Assembly: GCA_002104945.1 (NCBI GenBank)
Contig: MCFH01000059.1
Location: forward strand, 186,001 to 250,000
DNA from: Piromyces finnis
Lineage: Eukaryota > Neocallimastigomycota > Neocallimastigomycetes > Neocallimastigales > Neocallimastigaceae
DNA: 64,000 nt
Reading direction: 5' to 3'
The notes under the pieces were generated by a model that saw nothing but the letters and a program-made list of their open reading frames with translations, did not search any database and was not told the origin of the DNA. How positions within the stretch are numbered: the first letter of the stretch is position 1; every line of letters starts with the position of its first letter. The position numbers and the translations under genes were made by a program. Positions 25,064-38,057 of the stretch are shown piece after piece.

Positions 25064-26955
25064 AAAAAAATAAACTTTTCTTTATGAATAAAAGAAATTT
25101 AAAATTATTTCTTTTTTCTTATAAAACAATTTAAACTCTTTTTGGAAAAAAAAGAAAAAAAAGAAAAGAGGTAATTTGTTTTTATATTTATATTAGATAT
25201 ACTTTTTTTTAAAGAAAAGTGTACAACTTTAATAAATAAAAAAAGTTTAAAATAAATTTATTATCTTTAATAATTTATATATTATTATATATAATATATT
25301 AATATTATTAATATATTATATATTATTTTAATATAACTATATATTTTATTAAAAAGTAAATAGAAATACATTATTACATTATTACTACATTATGTATTAT
25401 ATTAATGTAGATTAAATTTTATATTAATTTATGATACATTATTTGTTAGATTTACCCAAAGAACAATTAACAAAAAGAGTATTAGTAATTAGAAAAAAAG
25501 GATATAGTATATGATAGTTTACTATACGATAGGTTATCAAATCGGTTTCAATAGATTCAAATAATGACATTAAAATTTGATAGTTTATTTTCCAAATTAC
25601 TTTAAAAAAAATCAACTTAAATGAATAAATAAATATGATTTAAATAAATTATAAATACTAAATAAATGAATAAATAAATATGATTTAAATAAATTATAAA
25701 TACTAAATAAATGAATAAATAAATATGATTTAAATAAATTATGCATTAAATTTCTGCCTCCTCTAACCTATAAAATAATTTTACGTTATTTCATTGTGAT
25801 TTTTTATACTATTCTATAATTGGATAGTTGTTTTTTGACAATTCCTCATTTATTTAATAATATATATAATTAATCAATTGCAATATATATATCAATATAT
25901 TATATTAAAAAGGGTTAATAAGTACATGATTTTAATATTCAATAATAATATATTGAAATATATTTATTTCATATATAAAATAAATATTTATTAATTATAT
26001 CCATATATTATTAATAAATTTAATTAAAATATAATATTTTTATTTATTTTCGTGTGTTTATTAATTGTTTAAAAGTAATTAATCCACTTTTTAAAAGATA
26101 AGATTATTTAATAAATAGGAAAATGATTTATTAAATCAAAATATATTACAATATACTATAATATATTAATAATAATTTATCAATATAATTCTTTAATTTT
26201 AAAAAGAATAAAGATAAGCTATTACTTTTAAAATTAAAAAAAAAAACATATGAAACTTTAGCAATTTACCATTTTCAAAATGACCTAGGAATGAAGGTAT
26301 CATTCAAAGTGTGATTTGATATGAATAAAGTTGGATTCTATATATATATATATAAAAAGTAAATTATATATACAAATAATTATATTACTATTGTTGAGAA
26401 AGAGAAGAACATTATTTCTAAAGTAAAATAAATTATTAACTATTTACAATATATGAAATGTATTATATATATTTTTGGTAAAAGGATGAAAAAAAAAAAT
26501 TCAAAATTCATTATTGATATTATAAGTAAATTTGAAGGCATAAAGTGGTAATATAAAGTAATTTTACAGATTCTTTTTTTTATATAATATGAATTTTTTT
26601 CTATGAAAAGGGAGTATAAAGCTGTTGTTGAAGTTTGATGTAATATAAAATAAGACAAAATTGGTAGATTTAATAACTAATGAATGTTATCGTGTTGAAA
26701 AAAGTTTAATTATTAAAGTGGTAATTTTAATAATTTTTACTTTTTTTTTTTTAAAAAAAAAGAAAAATATAAAACTTGGAATAAAAGTTTTTTTTACACC
26801 TTTATAGATAGTCAGTAATTAAAAAAAAAAAATTACAAAATTATGTTTTTTTTTTTTTCTATTTTCTTTTTTCTTTTTGATAATTTTTTATTTTTTAAAT
26901 ATTTATTATGTTTTTAAAAATAAATTTTGAATTGTGTGCATTTTTTAAACATTTA
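23638..26955. other. 3.3-kb intergenic region, AT-rich
   Basis: Spacer upstream of the acidic protein gene and downstream of the receptor gene. It holds homopolymer runs, an AT-palindromic stretch at 25270-25340 and a perfect 45-bp tandem repeat listed separately. The short frame at 26440-26658 lacks any protein-like feature. Confidence 0.7.
25621..25742. repeat. Perfect 45-bp tandem repeat, 2.7 copies
   Basis: Units start at 25621, 25666 and 25711 with ATGAATAAATAAATATGATT. The copies are identical to the end of the array, so the duplication is recent or homogenised. It is not a CRISPR: there are no unique spacers. Confidence 0.9.
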
Positions 26956-27918
26956 TCAACTATTATTACCGTTGTTGTTTTTGCTATGATTTTGATTATG
27001 ATATATGGTCATTGAATTTGTAATAGAAATAATAGTATTAATATTAATGTTGTTATTGTTATTATAATTTGTTAAAAATGAACATTTAGTTTTTGCTGAT
27101 ATATATACATATTTATTATCAACTTTTTCAAAAAATGTTGAACAAACATTATACAAATTAATGGCCTTTTTAATATTGACTAAAAAGATTTCTCTATGCA
27201 TATTTAGCTTACATCCACAAGTTGTTGAGTCATGAATGACACAACGTTCATGCTTACGAAATATGAAATAATTTGTTGGATTATTTCCATCTTTTTTAAT
27301 TGAAATGTAATATATTTTATTCCATGAAGATAAAATAAAAATTGTAATAAAGCATATTGAATTTATGATAGAATTAAAGATAATACTTGAATATTTTTGT
27401 TTGGATAGAAGAAAATAACAAATAACCTAAAAAAAAAAAAAAAAAAGAAAAAGAGAAAAAATTTAATATAAAGATATTTATACAACTGTATATAATTATA
27501 CTTAAAAAACCAAATATCAAATATATAATTACATTAGCGGAAGGACCTAGTAATAGTCCTATTAATGCGGAATACAATATTCCTTTATTATATTTGAATA
27601 CACATTCTAAACAATTGATTTGATTTATTTTAGCTAAAATACATAGTATAGGAATAACTTCCATTAAACTAAAAAGCATATTTTCTTTTTCTAGACTACA
27701 TTTATAATACCATGTATTATTGATATCTTGGGATAAAATCATGGTTGTATAATTCCGTTTAACTATTGAAATTACAAAAAGTAGAATGATATATATAAAG
27801 AGACCTATAACAAATTCAAAAAATATTGAATTTATTCTTCTTATTTTCCTATAACTATCTTCACTATATTCCTCAATTAAATCTTCTTTTGGTTCATTAT
27901 TTTCATTCTTTTGATTTA

Positions 27919-27970
<52 letters not shown>

Positions 27971-30928
27971 GGATATACTTATACTTTTTAGAAAATTATC
28001 AGAATTTATACAATTTTCTTTATAGTTAAAAACATTATCCAATGAATTATTATTATCATTATTATTATTATTATTATCCATTTGAAATTTTAGTTTGTCA
28101 TTTGAAATTTCATTATTCTTTTGACCAATACCTAATTCATAATTCAAGGAAGTCACTAAATAATATATAATAAATATTAAGGAAATTCCAATATGTCTAA
28201 AAATAAAATAGATAGAACACTGAAAATAAGTGGTATAGGTAGAAAATATATTGCTTGTGAAATAAAAAATCATTCCAATTGAAAAAAGAATTATTTTGTA
28301 AAATCCAGTGTCCACAATAATACTGTTCATTTTATAATATATGATATAGACTATGTATAAGATTATGACTAGAATTATTGGAATCGTTAAAAGTGTTATT
28401 ATATAACGAAGTTTACTATTTATTATTTAATTTATAAAACAATGGAAAGAAGGAGGGGATAATGGAATTTACATGGAAATAACATGTATTTTTATATATA
28501 TATTATATAAATATGAAAGTATTATAGAAAAAATAAAATAACTATTAGAGAATGGAATTTAAAAAATAAATATAGGATAGGTAAAAAAAAAAAAAAATTA
28601 CCTAAAATCAATAAATATTTTTATATTACACAAATCACCACTCCATCCTTTATTACATTTACAAATATTTAAATTCACATCATTAACGTTAACTGGTTCA
28701 TCACTATAGGATTGGCATGTTGCTGAATGGTATATCGGGCAAGTACTTTTGCATTTTGGTGTTTCACAATATATAACATTATTTTTTTTCATTTTGACAT
28801 GATCTTTAGAACAATTATTAATCTTTATAGTGATATCGGATTTTAATTTTATTTCTTTATCATAATTTTCAATATTTAATTTTAATTTATATTGATTAGG
28901 ATTTGCGTATATTCTAAGATTTTTCATTTCACAGCGGCCTGAAAACATAATCATCATTAAAATATTAATTATTAATAATTATTATTTATTAAAAAAAGAT
29001 AACTATATACATTTAAAAGTATAAAAAAAAATATTAACCATTTAAAAACGATCCGATATTTCCTTCTAAATAATAATTTAATATGTTAGTTGACCTTTTA
29101 CTTATAACATTCTTCTCTTCTAAAGTTACTCTTATAGTCATGGAGGAATAAAATTTTGTAATATCTTCAATAATATTTTCAAATTCATCATATAATGCAA
29201 ATTCTAAAGCAAGATAATCTCCAGAAAATAATTCAACAAAACTATTAGTATAATTTGAACTTAATGCAATATACGCTGGTTTCGAAGAATAATCATTTCT
29301 TATAGAATTTGAAAAATTATCCTTAAATAAAAACATATCATATACATCTTTATTGTAATAATTTGATAAAAATAATCCTCCACCTAAAATTTTTGATTTA
29401 TTATGTTCCATTATATTTTTCTGTGTTGACTTTATCGATAAATTATTTAATTCCATAAAAATAGCACCACCAAAATATTCAGCAGAATTATTATAAAATG
29501 TATTATTATTAATAATAAAATGTATTAATTCATTATCATTCTCATTTTTTCTGTGGGTTATATATAATGCACCACCATCTATAGCTGAATTTTCACTAAA
29601 TTCATTAGATGTTAAATTTAATGTCATACGTGAAATATCATTAATACACCTTTTTTTTTTTTTATATAAATAATAATAAATATATATTATTATTAATAAT
29701 AAATAGTTTTTTTTTTAGTAAAGCTATTTATTAATAGAATTTAATTAAAGTAGTATTATGAATAAAGCATTGAGTTTTCTTACATGACACCTCCATAATT
29801 TTTACTATTATTATTTAAAAATTTAGTGTCAAATATAGTGATATCCAAATCATTTTTAAAATGAATATTTCCACAATTAATTTTATTTTCGTTATTATTA
29901 TTACTAAACAAAGAATTTGAAATTGTTATTTTTAGCTATTTTTTTTTTAAAAAAAATAAATAAATAAATAATATAGATTAATACTCTTTTTATTTTAATA
30001 AGTTGAAAGTATGTATGTATAAATAATTAGAAATAAAAAATCAATACATTGTCAGAGTCATTATCAATAATTGAACCAAATGAATGTGTGTTTTCGATTT
30101 TTATATCTTTTAAAATGATATTTGTATTTTTACCTAATAGTTTAATCAACGGTCCGTTTGAATAAGCAACATTTATATTCATATCATTAATATCAAATAC
30201 TTTTTCTTTTTCTCCCGAATCATATAATATTAAGGAGGTATCACCACTATCCCCAACGCAAAATACATTTTCAATATCTATATGATTAATAGATATATCT
30301 TTATATAAAAAATGTAGTAATGCCTTTGAATTTGTTGTAATATTATACAATTTAATACCATTTAATATATATTTTGAATCTTCATTGAAAAGTTTACTCA
30401 TTATACTAATTCAATAGTTAATGAAAAATAAATGAATATAAAAGAATTTAATATATTTCATTCAATGTATTAATAATTGAAAAAAAAAATTTTTTTTTTT
30501 TATTTTAAATAAATTTCATTACTTCATATTTCTAAATGTTGTATTAGATATTGATATTTCCGAGAATTTAGAATCGATAATGGCTGGGAGAGAATTCTTA
30601 AATGTAATATTCTCAAAAATTGTATTGGATATATCAAAATTAAAATTATTACCATGAAAAATAGTACATGTATCTATATATACAGTCAAGATTTTAATAA
30701 TTAATTGTTATTGATACGTTATTATAAAAGGTTGTCTATACAAATAAATATATTGTTTTTATTATATTATATTATTTATAATTCATACCGGAAAATCTTG
30801 AATTTTTAATTTTTAATTCATTCTTATATTGTTGGCTGATGTTAATTAAATAACCATAATTTGAATAACAATTTGAAAAGGTTGTGTTCTTAATTCTTAT
30901 GATGTACAATAACAACAACAACAACAGA

Positions 30929-30962
<34 letters not shown>

Positions 30963-32168
30963 GAAGATTTTAAAAATTAATATAAATATATAAATTTAAT
31001 TATGCATTAATTATTTAATTTACTGTAGTTCCAATCCTTTTCCAAATATTAATGGTAAAGTATTATGTATATTTTCAAAAATCGAATTGTTTATGTATAT
31101 TTCTTGATTACCATTTCTGGAGAAAATAAAAACATATTTATAGGTACCATTCAAAATTTCAAATATCTTGGAAAAATAACCTATTATTAGAAATATTAAT
31201 ATATATTTATTATTATTATTATTATTATTATTTATAATATTAAGTAATATTATACTAATGCATTATTTAAATCCTTTAATATATATATTCTTTTATCTTA
31301 CAATTATCAAAAGTAATAGAAGAATTTTGAAGAAAAAATAAACCTTTATTATTATCAAAGTAACTATTTTTCATTTTAATTTTTAAACAACTTTCCGCAT
31401 TGGTAAATACAAAGCCAAGAGATTGATTAGCAATAATTAATCTTTCAGTATTATTACTTTTATATTATTATTGTTATTATCAGTATCAATATTGTTTGTT
31501 GATATTGATATAGTAGACATAAAATGTTAAAAAAAAAAAAAAATTAATATATGCTATTTTTTTTTTAAAAAAAAAAAAAAGAAAAAAAAATGGCATATTA
31601 AATTATATATAAATTACAGAAATTTGCAGTTATTAAAAGTGACATTTGGTTCAATAATATTGTTTTTGGAACAATTTATATCAAGTGTAAATATATCATT
31701 ACTATTATTTCTAAATATACAATTATTATAAGTAACAAATAAATTGTTTAGTTGTGATATTACATGGAATACTGATATTTTGCTTTGATACTGGTTCAAA
31801 GAATAAAAATTCTGGATAATTATGTTTTCAAATTTTACATATAATTCTTTATCAATAGATTTATTAATATCCAACGCTCCTTTCTTATCAAAACCAAAAT
31901 CAAAAATAGTCATATTTTCATTTCCAATGAATGATATATTCGTATTTACAGGTATTGAGATAGAATAAATTTGATTAAGCATATCATATTGGTGGTCAGG
32001 AAATCTAAATATTAATTCTTCATTACCCTCATAATTTGTAATAATCCCATTTATGCTGTAAAAAAAGTCATCCCCATTTCTAATTATATATTCCTTTCCA
32101 TATGTTACAATCACATAAAACGAAAAAACTAGTATAATATAGAAGAATCGGTTTATTAAATTAATCAT
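26956..32168 (-). CDS. Class C-like 7TM receptor with Pmp-type parallel beta-helix ectodomain and EGF-like module
   Basis: Eleven exons joined in frame give 1310 residues: 32168-31618, 31456-31302, 31180-31024, 30895-30789, 30673-30523, 30405-30048, 29935-29784, 29649-29039, 28938-28602, 28415-27533, 27426-26956. Residues 1-24 are a signal peptide. Up to about residue 740 come short beta-strand repeats of the right-handed parallel beta-helix type; exons 7-8 carry GGA(I/L/V) and FxxN motifs (FSENSAIDGGAL, FYNNSAEYFGGAI), the mark of polymorphic-membrane-protein repeats. Exon 9 has a Cys-rich EGF-like module ending CKCNKGWSGDLC. From about 862 seven hydrophobic segments follow, the last helices reading GPSANVICYFLLS and INSICFITIFIL; an Asn run sits in the loop after segment 3. 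The tail has HERCVIHDSTTCGCKL. Likely a surface receptor sensing carbohydrate or wall polymers. Ligand is unknown and the class C assignment rests on layout. Confidence 0.85.
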
Positions 32169-33765
32169 TTTTTTCCCATTATTTATAATTACTGTTTTTA
32201 AAATTAGGGGAAAATATTTCGTATTTTTTAATATTTTAATATTTTTTTTCCATTTTTATTTTTAGAATTTTATCTTTTTATAAATGATAAGTATGAACTT
32301 TAAAAAAGTAAAATTTTATAATTATTATTATTTTTTTTTAAAAAAAAAAATTATAATAAATTAAATTATTAATTATATTTAGGAAAAATACTATTATTAA
32401 TTATTACACTATTTATATTTTAAAAAATTTATTTTTTTGCCTTTACTATCTACATTCATGCTAAATGTAAAAAAAAACATATTTTATTGCGTTTTTTTTT
32501 TAAAGTGATATTAATGAAATTATATTTAAAAAAAAAACACATTCTTATTACTTATATATATAATGCTGTTAAATATATTTCAGCGATTCTAAAAAAAAAA
32601 AACAAAAAAAAAACTATAGTTATCAGAATATTTTATCTTTCAAGATAAATATAAAAAAAATTTTTATAGTATAAAAAAAAAAAAATTCTATAAACTAATA
32701 TGATTATAAAAAGAACTTAAAATTTATAATTAATTATAAAGTTTTTGTATTATTATTTATTAATAGAAATAGTAAAATACTTGTACCTTAGCTGAACCTT
32801 CTGACTCCAAATTATATCTTAGAACAATAAAATATGTATTTTTTTTTTATAAGTAGACCGAATAATAAACTAAATTAATAAAAGAAAACTATTTTAAAAA
32901 ATATATCCTTTAAAAAAAAAAAAAAGAAAATATAAATAATTATATCAAATAGCTTTTAAAATTATTCTATTAATAGAATTGAAATATATTCTAGTAGGAA
33001 TATTTAAAGTTCTTGGTTATTTCAACTTAAAAGTTAACTTTAGAAAAATATTTCTGGTAAAGATAAATATTATTAGCTAAGCTATGATTTTCTTGTTGTA
33101 GGTAAATTGGCTGTATAAGAAAAAATAATTTATAATATTTATAATTACATTGTAAATATATAAAAATGAATAAAATGATATAATATATATAATATATATA
33201 ATATATATTAAAAAACAATAGATAAATATAAAATTTAATATTTTTTCTTAAATAATATTAACTTTATTATTATTAAAAAATGAAAATTTTTTTAACATTT
33301 TATAGAATGTTCTATAAAATATTATTGATAAATGAAAAAATAAAAAAAATGGTTCTTTGTACAGTTTTTATAACATTACATATTATAATAATTATAAAAT
33401 AGTATTATTAAAGAGTGTTTTTGTTTGATATTGTAAACCTTTTTATGCTTATTTATTTATATAATTATATATATCAACAATTTTTAATAATTGATATATA
33501 ATAAAATACTATACATATAAATATTAATTTATTATTACATTTATACATCATAATAACTAAAGTTGAAGGGTGATAATATTAATCATCTTTCATTATCTAA
33601 AAACTACTTGGTTGAAAAAAAATATTATTTTTTTTAATTTTTAGTAGTTTAAAGAAAAAAAAATAGTACATTTTGAAAAGTAAAATTATTTAATTATTAT
33701 AAATAATATTAAACTATATATAATAAATATATATATATTATTTTTTTTTTCCTTTTTTAATATAT
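32169..33765. other. Intergenic, AT-rich
   Basis: Promoter-side spacer of the receptor gene. Contains A/T runs and a TATATAA repeat near 33180-33210. The Tyr/Ile-rich frame at 33027-33218 arises from that repeat and is not supported. Confidence 0.7.
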
Positions 33766-34212
33766 TTAGATTTTTTCTTCTTTTTCCATAGGAACTGGAG
33801 CAACAGTTGGTCTAATAATAATTGTTGGATTAAGTTTAGTACGAGTAATAGTAACTGGTTTAATGGTAAGCTGAGTTGGTTTAATGGTAATTGGTGTAAA
33901 AGTAGTTGGCTTAATTGGAGTAAGAGTGAGCTTAGTTTTAGTTGGTTTAATGGTAATTGGAGTAAAAGTAGTTGGCTTAATTGGAGTAAGAGTGAGTTTA
34001 GTTTTAGTTGGTTTAATGGTAATTGGTGTTAAAGTAATTTTAGTTTTAGTTGGTTTAATAATTGGATCAATAGTTATTACTGGTATATCTGTGATATGGG
34101 TTGGGATTTTATCAATAATCTTTTCATCAATAGCTTTTTCATCAATAGCAGCAGCACTAACTGCAGTTGAGAAAGCTAAGAAGATAGATAAAATAGAAGA
34201 ACTAAATCTCAT
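33766..34212 (-). CDS. Small secreted Thr/Pro/Lys repeat protein
   Basis: 148 residues, one exon. Residues 1-21 form a clean signal peptide (MRFSSSILSIFLAFSTAVSA). The rest is built from Thr, Pro, Ile and Lys with a 22-residue tandem unit, of which recurrent pieces are KPTKTKLTLTPI and KPTTFTPIT; the DNA repeat period is 66 bp. The composition suits an O-mannosylated, extended wall or matrix protein, possibly a linker-like or adhesin-like product. No GPI signal is evident: the end is VPMEKEEKI. No family recognised. The strand choice is clear because only the minus frame gives signal peptide plus regular repeat; the long frame opposite is its shadow. Confidence 0.8.
   Translation of the reverse strand: MRFSSSILSIFLAFSTAVSAAAIDEKAIDEKIIDKIPTHITDIPVITIDPIIKPTKTKITLTPITIKPTKTKLTLTPIKPTTFTPITIKPTKTKLTLTPIKPTTFTPITIKPTQLTIKPVTITRTKLNPTIIIRPTVAPVPMEKEEKI
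33878..34030. repeat. 66-bp coding tandem repeat
   Basis: Units start at 33878, 33944 and 34010 with GGTTTAATGGTAATTGG on the plus strand. The first two copies are nearly identical, the third is partial. The period is a multiple of three, so copy-number change keeps the frame of the secreted repeat protein. Confidence 0.9.
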
Positions 34213-34617
34213 TTTGTATATTTTTATCTTTATTTCGATAATAATTTAATAAAAAAGAAAATAATTATTTATTTCTTTAAACGTACTCTTTTATATAATT
34301 TTTTCTAATTATAGTAAAAAAAAAAATTAGAGAAATTATAATATTTATATAGTTTTTTTTTTTTAATTTTTTACATTTTCTCAATGAATAGTATTTTTAT
34401 TTTTTTTTTATTTTAATATAGAATAAAAAATAAATTAATTTTCAGTCATTCTTAATAATAATAAATAATCGTAACTATAATCATTAATAATTATAGAGTT
34501 TTACACTTTTTTTCATTTTCCATTTCCTAATTATTATTAATTAATAATGAAATATGAATTAAGAATGGAAAAATCGACAAGCCATATTAAAAATAAAATG
34601 TTATTATCCTTATTAAT

Positions 34618-34648
<31 letters not shown>

Positions 34649-35990
34649 GATAGGCAATAGAATCATTAAAAAAATGATAATGAGTAATATTTTATAGTAT
34701 TACTATTATCATTGTTTTTCTCTTGCTTAATATAAAAGTCATATTTTTAATATACAAAATATATTAAAATGAACATTAAATTTATAAATCTAAATTATTA
34801 ATAAAAAAAGAATTTTTATACAAAATGTAACAACAACAATTGAAAAAATACAGAATTTTATTTCTTTCCTTGTTAATTCATCAGAAAGGCATAACTATAA
34901 ATATTATATAAATTCGTATCAATATAAAAACAAACAAACAAATACATTCTATATAATAATTAATATTATATATATAATATATAATATATACATTTGAACA
35001 TCGAATACTACAAGAGAATGAACTGAGCAGTCAAGATTTTGCCTCTTTCCATTTCCTGTTTAAGTAAATCAAATAGGAAATGATTAAAGTCAAATAAAAT
35101 GAAAAAAATATTGTATCAATAGCTTTTTTTTTTATTATTGTTAAAAACAAGCTTTTTAATAACTTGTTTATATAATTTATATAATAATATTCCTATATTT
35201 TATAAAGCATTGAAATTGTAATAATTTTATTTATTATAGTTTTAAAATAAATAAAATTTTTATCTTAAATTCTTTACAGTTTATAATAGAAATATTAATG
35301 GGATAAAGACTACTTTTTTTTTTTTTTTTAATAAACATAATAAAATAATACATAATACATATATTTATGGAATTGACATCTTTAACCTACTTTTTTGTTT
35401 TAATAGCAATATATAAACTCAAAAGTGGTCATAGTAAAAATTTAAATAAAATTTTTAGTTTCTTTAAACGGATTATCATAATAAAACGTGTTTTGATTGT
35501 TTTTTCAATAAAATGTTATTGCTTTATCGTTTTCATGCTTTTTTTTTTTTTTTTTTTTTTATCAAATAATACATAAAGAATAAAGTTAACAATTAAATAA
35601 GATATTGAATCTTTTTTGTTATGATGTTATGAACCAAAAAATAGAGTATGAAAGATTTGTTATTAGAATATATATGAAAGAATTACATAATGAAAATATG
35701 TTAAAAAAAAAAAAAAAAAACGATAATTCATTTGAAAATAATAAGAGTAAAAAATAAAAAGTAAAAAAAAAAAAAAACTCTGCTATATATTCAAATATTT
35801 ATATATATTCAATATTTATTTGAATATATGAATTAATGTTTTATTATTATCTATTCATTTCATTATTTCATTTCCATTAATTTCTACAAACTTATTTAAA
35901 TTTGATAATAGTAATAATAAAAGAATTAATAGTAGGTATATTTGGAATACATGAGGCATTTTCTTTTTTTCTTTAATTTTGTTTTATTAT

Positions 35991-36023
<33 letters not shown>

Positions 36024-36190
36024 GCTTTTAGTAGAATAGTAGTTTTTTTTATTATTATTTTTTTCTTTTCGATAGTTATATCATTAAATTCTATAACTAT
36101 TACTTGCTATAAACATGCTTTACTTTTTTTTTTTGTTCATTAAATATTATCTATACTAAAGAGGTATTTTAAATCAATTTAATAAAATAT
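34213..36190. other. 2-kb intergenic region, AT-rich
   Basis: Upstream of the secreted repeat protein and downstream of SKP1. A/T runs, an AAT array near 34620-34645 and an AT-palindrome at about 34960-34990. No supported gene; the frame at 35367-35576 has no protein features beyond a poly-Phe end. Confidence 0.7.
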
Positions 36191-37408
36191 TTAATGTTCT
36201 TCACACCAAGCATTTTCTTTCTTGATTTGTTCTTCTTCTTCTGGTGTAAAATCATTTTGAATATTAAATAATTTACGAAGTTCTTCAACCTTTTTTCCTT
36301 TAATCATATTAGCTACTGTCTTACAACCTTTTTAGTTTAAATTTTTAATTTTTTATTAATTGAAATTTCGTTAATATTTATTAAATTGAGTAAGAAATTA
36401 GAAAAATACGAATTAATATTTTTTTTTTTTTTTTATAAATATTTAAAAAATATCATATATTCATAATATTATACAAAATTATTTTAAATTCATATTAACT
36501 ATTGATGTTAGTTTAATATATATTACATATGCATTTTATTTACCTAAATCTAATAAATCTTTAATATCTAAGTAATTGGCAGCTAAAATAAGTTCGTATA
36601 AAGAACCTTGATCAATATTCATAAATTCTTTATCCCATTCATCAACAATTTCTGAGGTTCTTGGACCTTCAACTGGTGGTTTGACTGGGTCATCTTTATG
36701 ATGTGTAGCATATTCAATAACTTTTACTAAAATTGGTCCAGAAACATTTGGTAATGGTATTGGATTTTCTTCAGAATCAAGAACATCTTTTATTATTTAG
36801 ATATAATATTGTTTAGGCACATAATTGATATTAGCATTTAAAAAGAAAACAAATTAATATATTAATACTATTTTTTTTTCTTTAAAAATAAATCATAAAA
36901 TTAAAGAACAAACTTTTAATAACCATCCAGGAAAAAAAAAAAAAAAAAAAAAAAAAACACAATAAAATTGATATTAGTTGTATGAATACTTTTTTATTAT
37001 CCTTTTATTTTGATTTATATTTACATTTGCTATTCATTATTGAATGATTTTATATAAAACACTACATTGTGAATTTTTTATAATTTATACTTTTTTATCT
37101 ATTATTATTTTTTTATGGAAAATAAAAACTACTTTTTTTTTTTTTTTCTTTCTTTATTTTTTTTTTTATTACTAAATATAATATACTACTACATTATAAA
37201 ATAAATATAAATATTATGATGGATTGCTATTTTTATTACTATAATAATTTCATTTTATTTATTTATTTTATTTTATTTTATTTTTGTAATTTCTATTTAA
37301 TAAATAAAAATTCTTACCTTCAATCATATTTTTTAATAAAACAGATTGATAAGCTACTTCCTTTGAAATAGTAAATTCTTGACCATCAGAACTTGTTAAC
37401 TTCACCAT
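36191..37408 (-). CDS. SKP1: SKP1, adaptor of SCF ubiquitin ligases
   Basis: Three exons (37408-37318, 36786-36544, 36327-36191) give 156 residues, the normal family size. The start is [19 protein letters not shown]; the first exon ends NMIE and the second begins [14 protein letters not shown], the usual BTB/POZ-fold order. The central helices read [20 protein letters not shown], and the C-terminal F-box-binding end reads [19 protein letters not shown], ending two residues after Trp-Cys as in most SKP1 proteins. It links cullin-1 to F-box receptors in cytosol and nucleus. The first intron is 531 bp, the longest in this window. No odd features. Confidence 0.97.
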
Positions 37409-38057
37409 TTTGTATATCTATTTAATATAAAAAAAATTATTTAAAAATTAATAATAATAAAAAAACTTTTATTAAAAAAAAATATTAAATAATTTAATAA
37501 TTTTTTTTTTTTTTTTTTACTAGAAATTAATAAAAAAAAATATAAATTATTTATTTATTTATTTATCATAATAATGTAACTAAGAAATGTATTTAAGAAA
37601 AAAATGTAGGATACATAAAATTCTATCATCATGCCTTATTATTATTGAAAAAAAAAAAAAAATAATTGAAATAACAATGGTGGTGCAAAAGTATTATTAT
37701 AACACAGATTAATAGTATATAGTATTTAATGAAAGAATAAGGAATATAAAATATTCAAAAAGTAAAAATATTTATAAAAAGGTTTTTAAAAAACACATTA
37801 AAATAATAATAATTAATCAATTATATATATATCTTTTATTTATTTATTACTTTTATCATTATATTTTATCTACAATTTTACATTGTTATTATTAAATATG
37901 TTATTCTATATATTATATTATAGAAAATATTATTCATTTTTTTTTTTACCTTTTTTTTTTTCCTTTTTTAATTTTATCTTGTTGAAAAAAAAAAAAAATG
38001 TAAATATTTTTGTTTTTGTTTGGTTTTCATTTCTTTTGATAAAATGAAAATAAAAAA
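37409..38057. other. Intergenic, AT-rich
   Basis: Spacer between SKP1 and the upstream receptor gene, both on the minus strand. Poly-A/T runs only. Confidence 0.75.

Noticed and set aside
25621-25742. Direct repeats considered as a CRISPR array
   Set aside because: Copies abut without spacers, and the genome is eukaryotic.
27374-27539. Read-through of the last receptor intron giving an alternative C-terminus ending FKYYL
   Set aside because: It destroys the phase; splicing at 27533 to 27426 is in phase 0 and yields a continuous last membrane segment and Cys-rich tail.
27826-28029. Plus-strand frame with Tyr run
   Set aside because: Antisense of the Asn run in the receptor's intracellular loop.
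33884-34249. Plus-strand open frame of 121 codons rich in Val/Gly
   Set aside because: It is the antisense of the secreted repeat protein; only the minus frame has a signal peptide and family-like composition.
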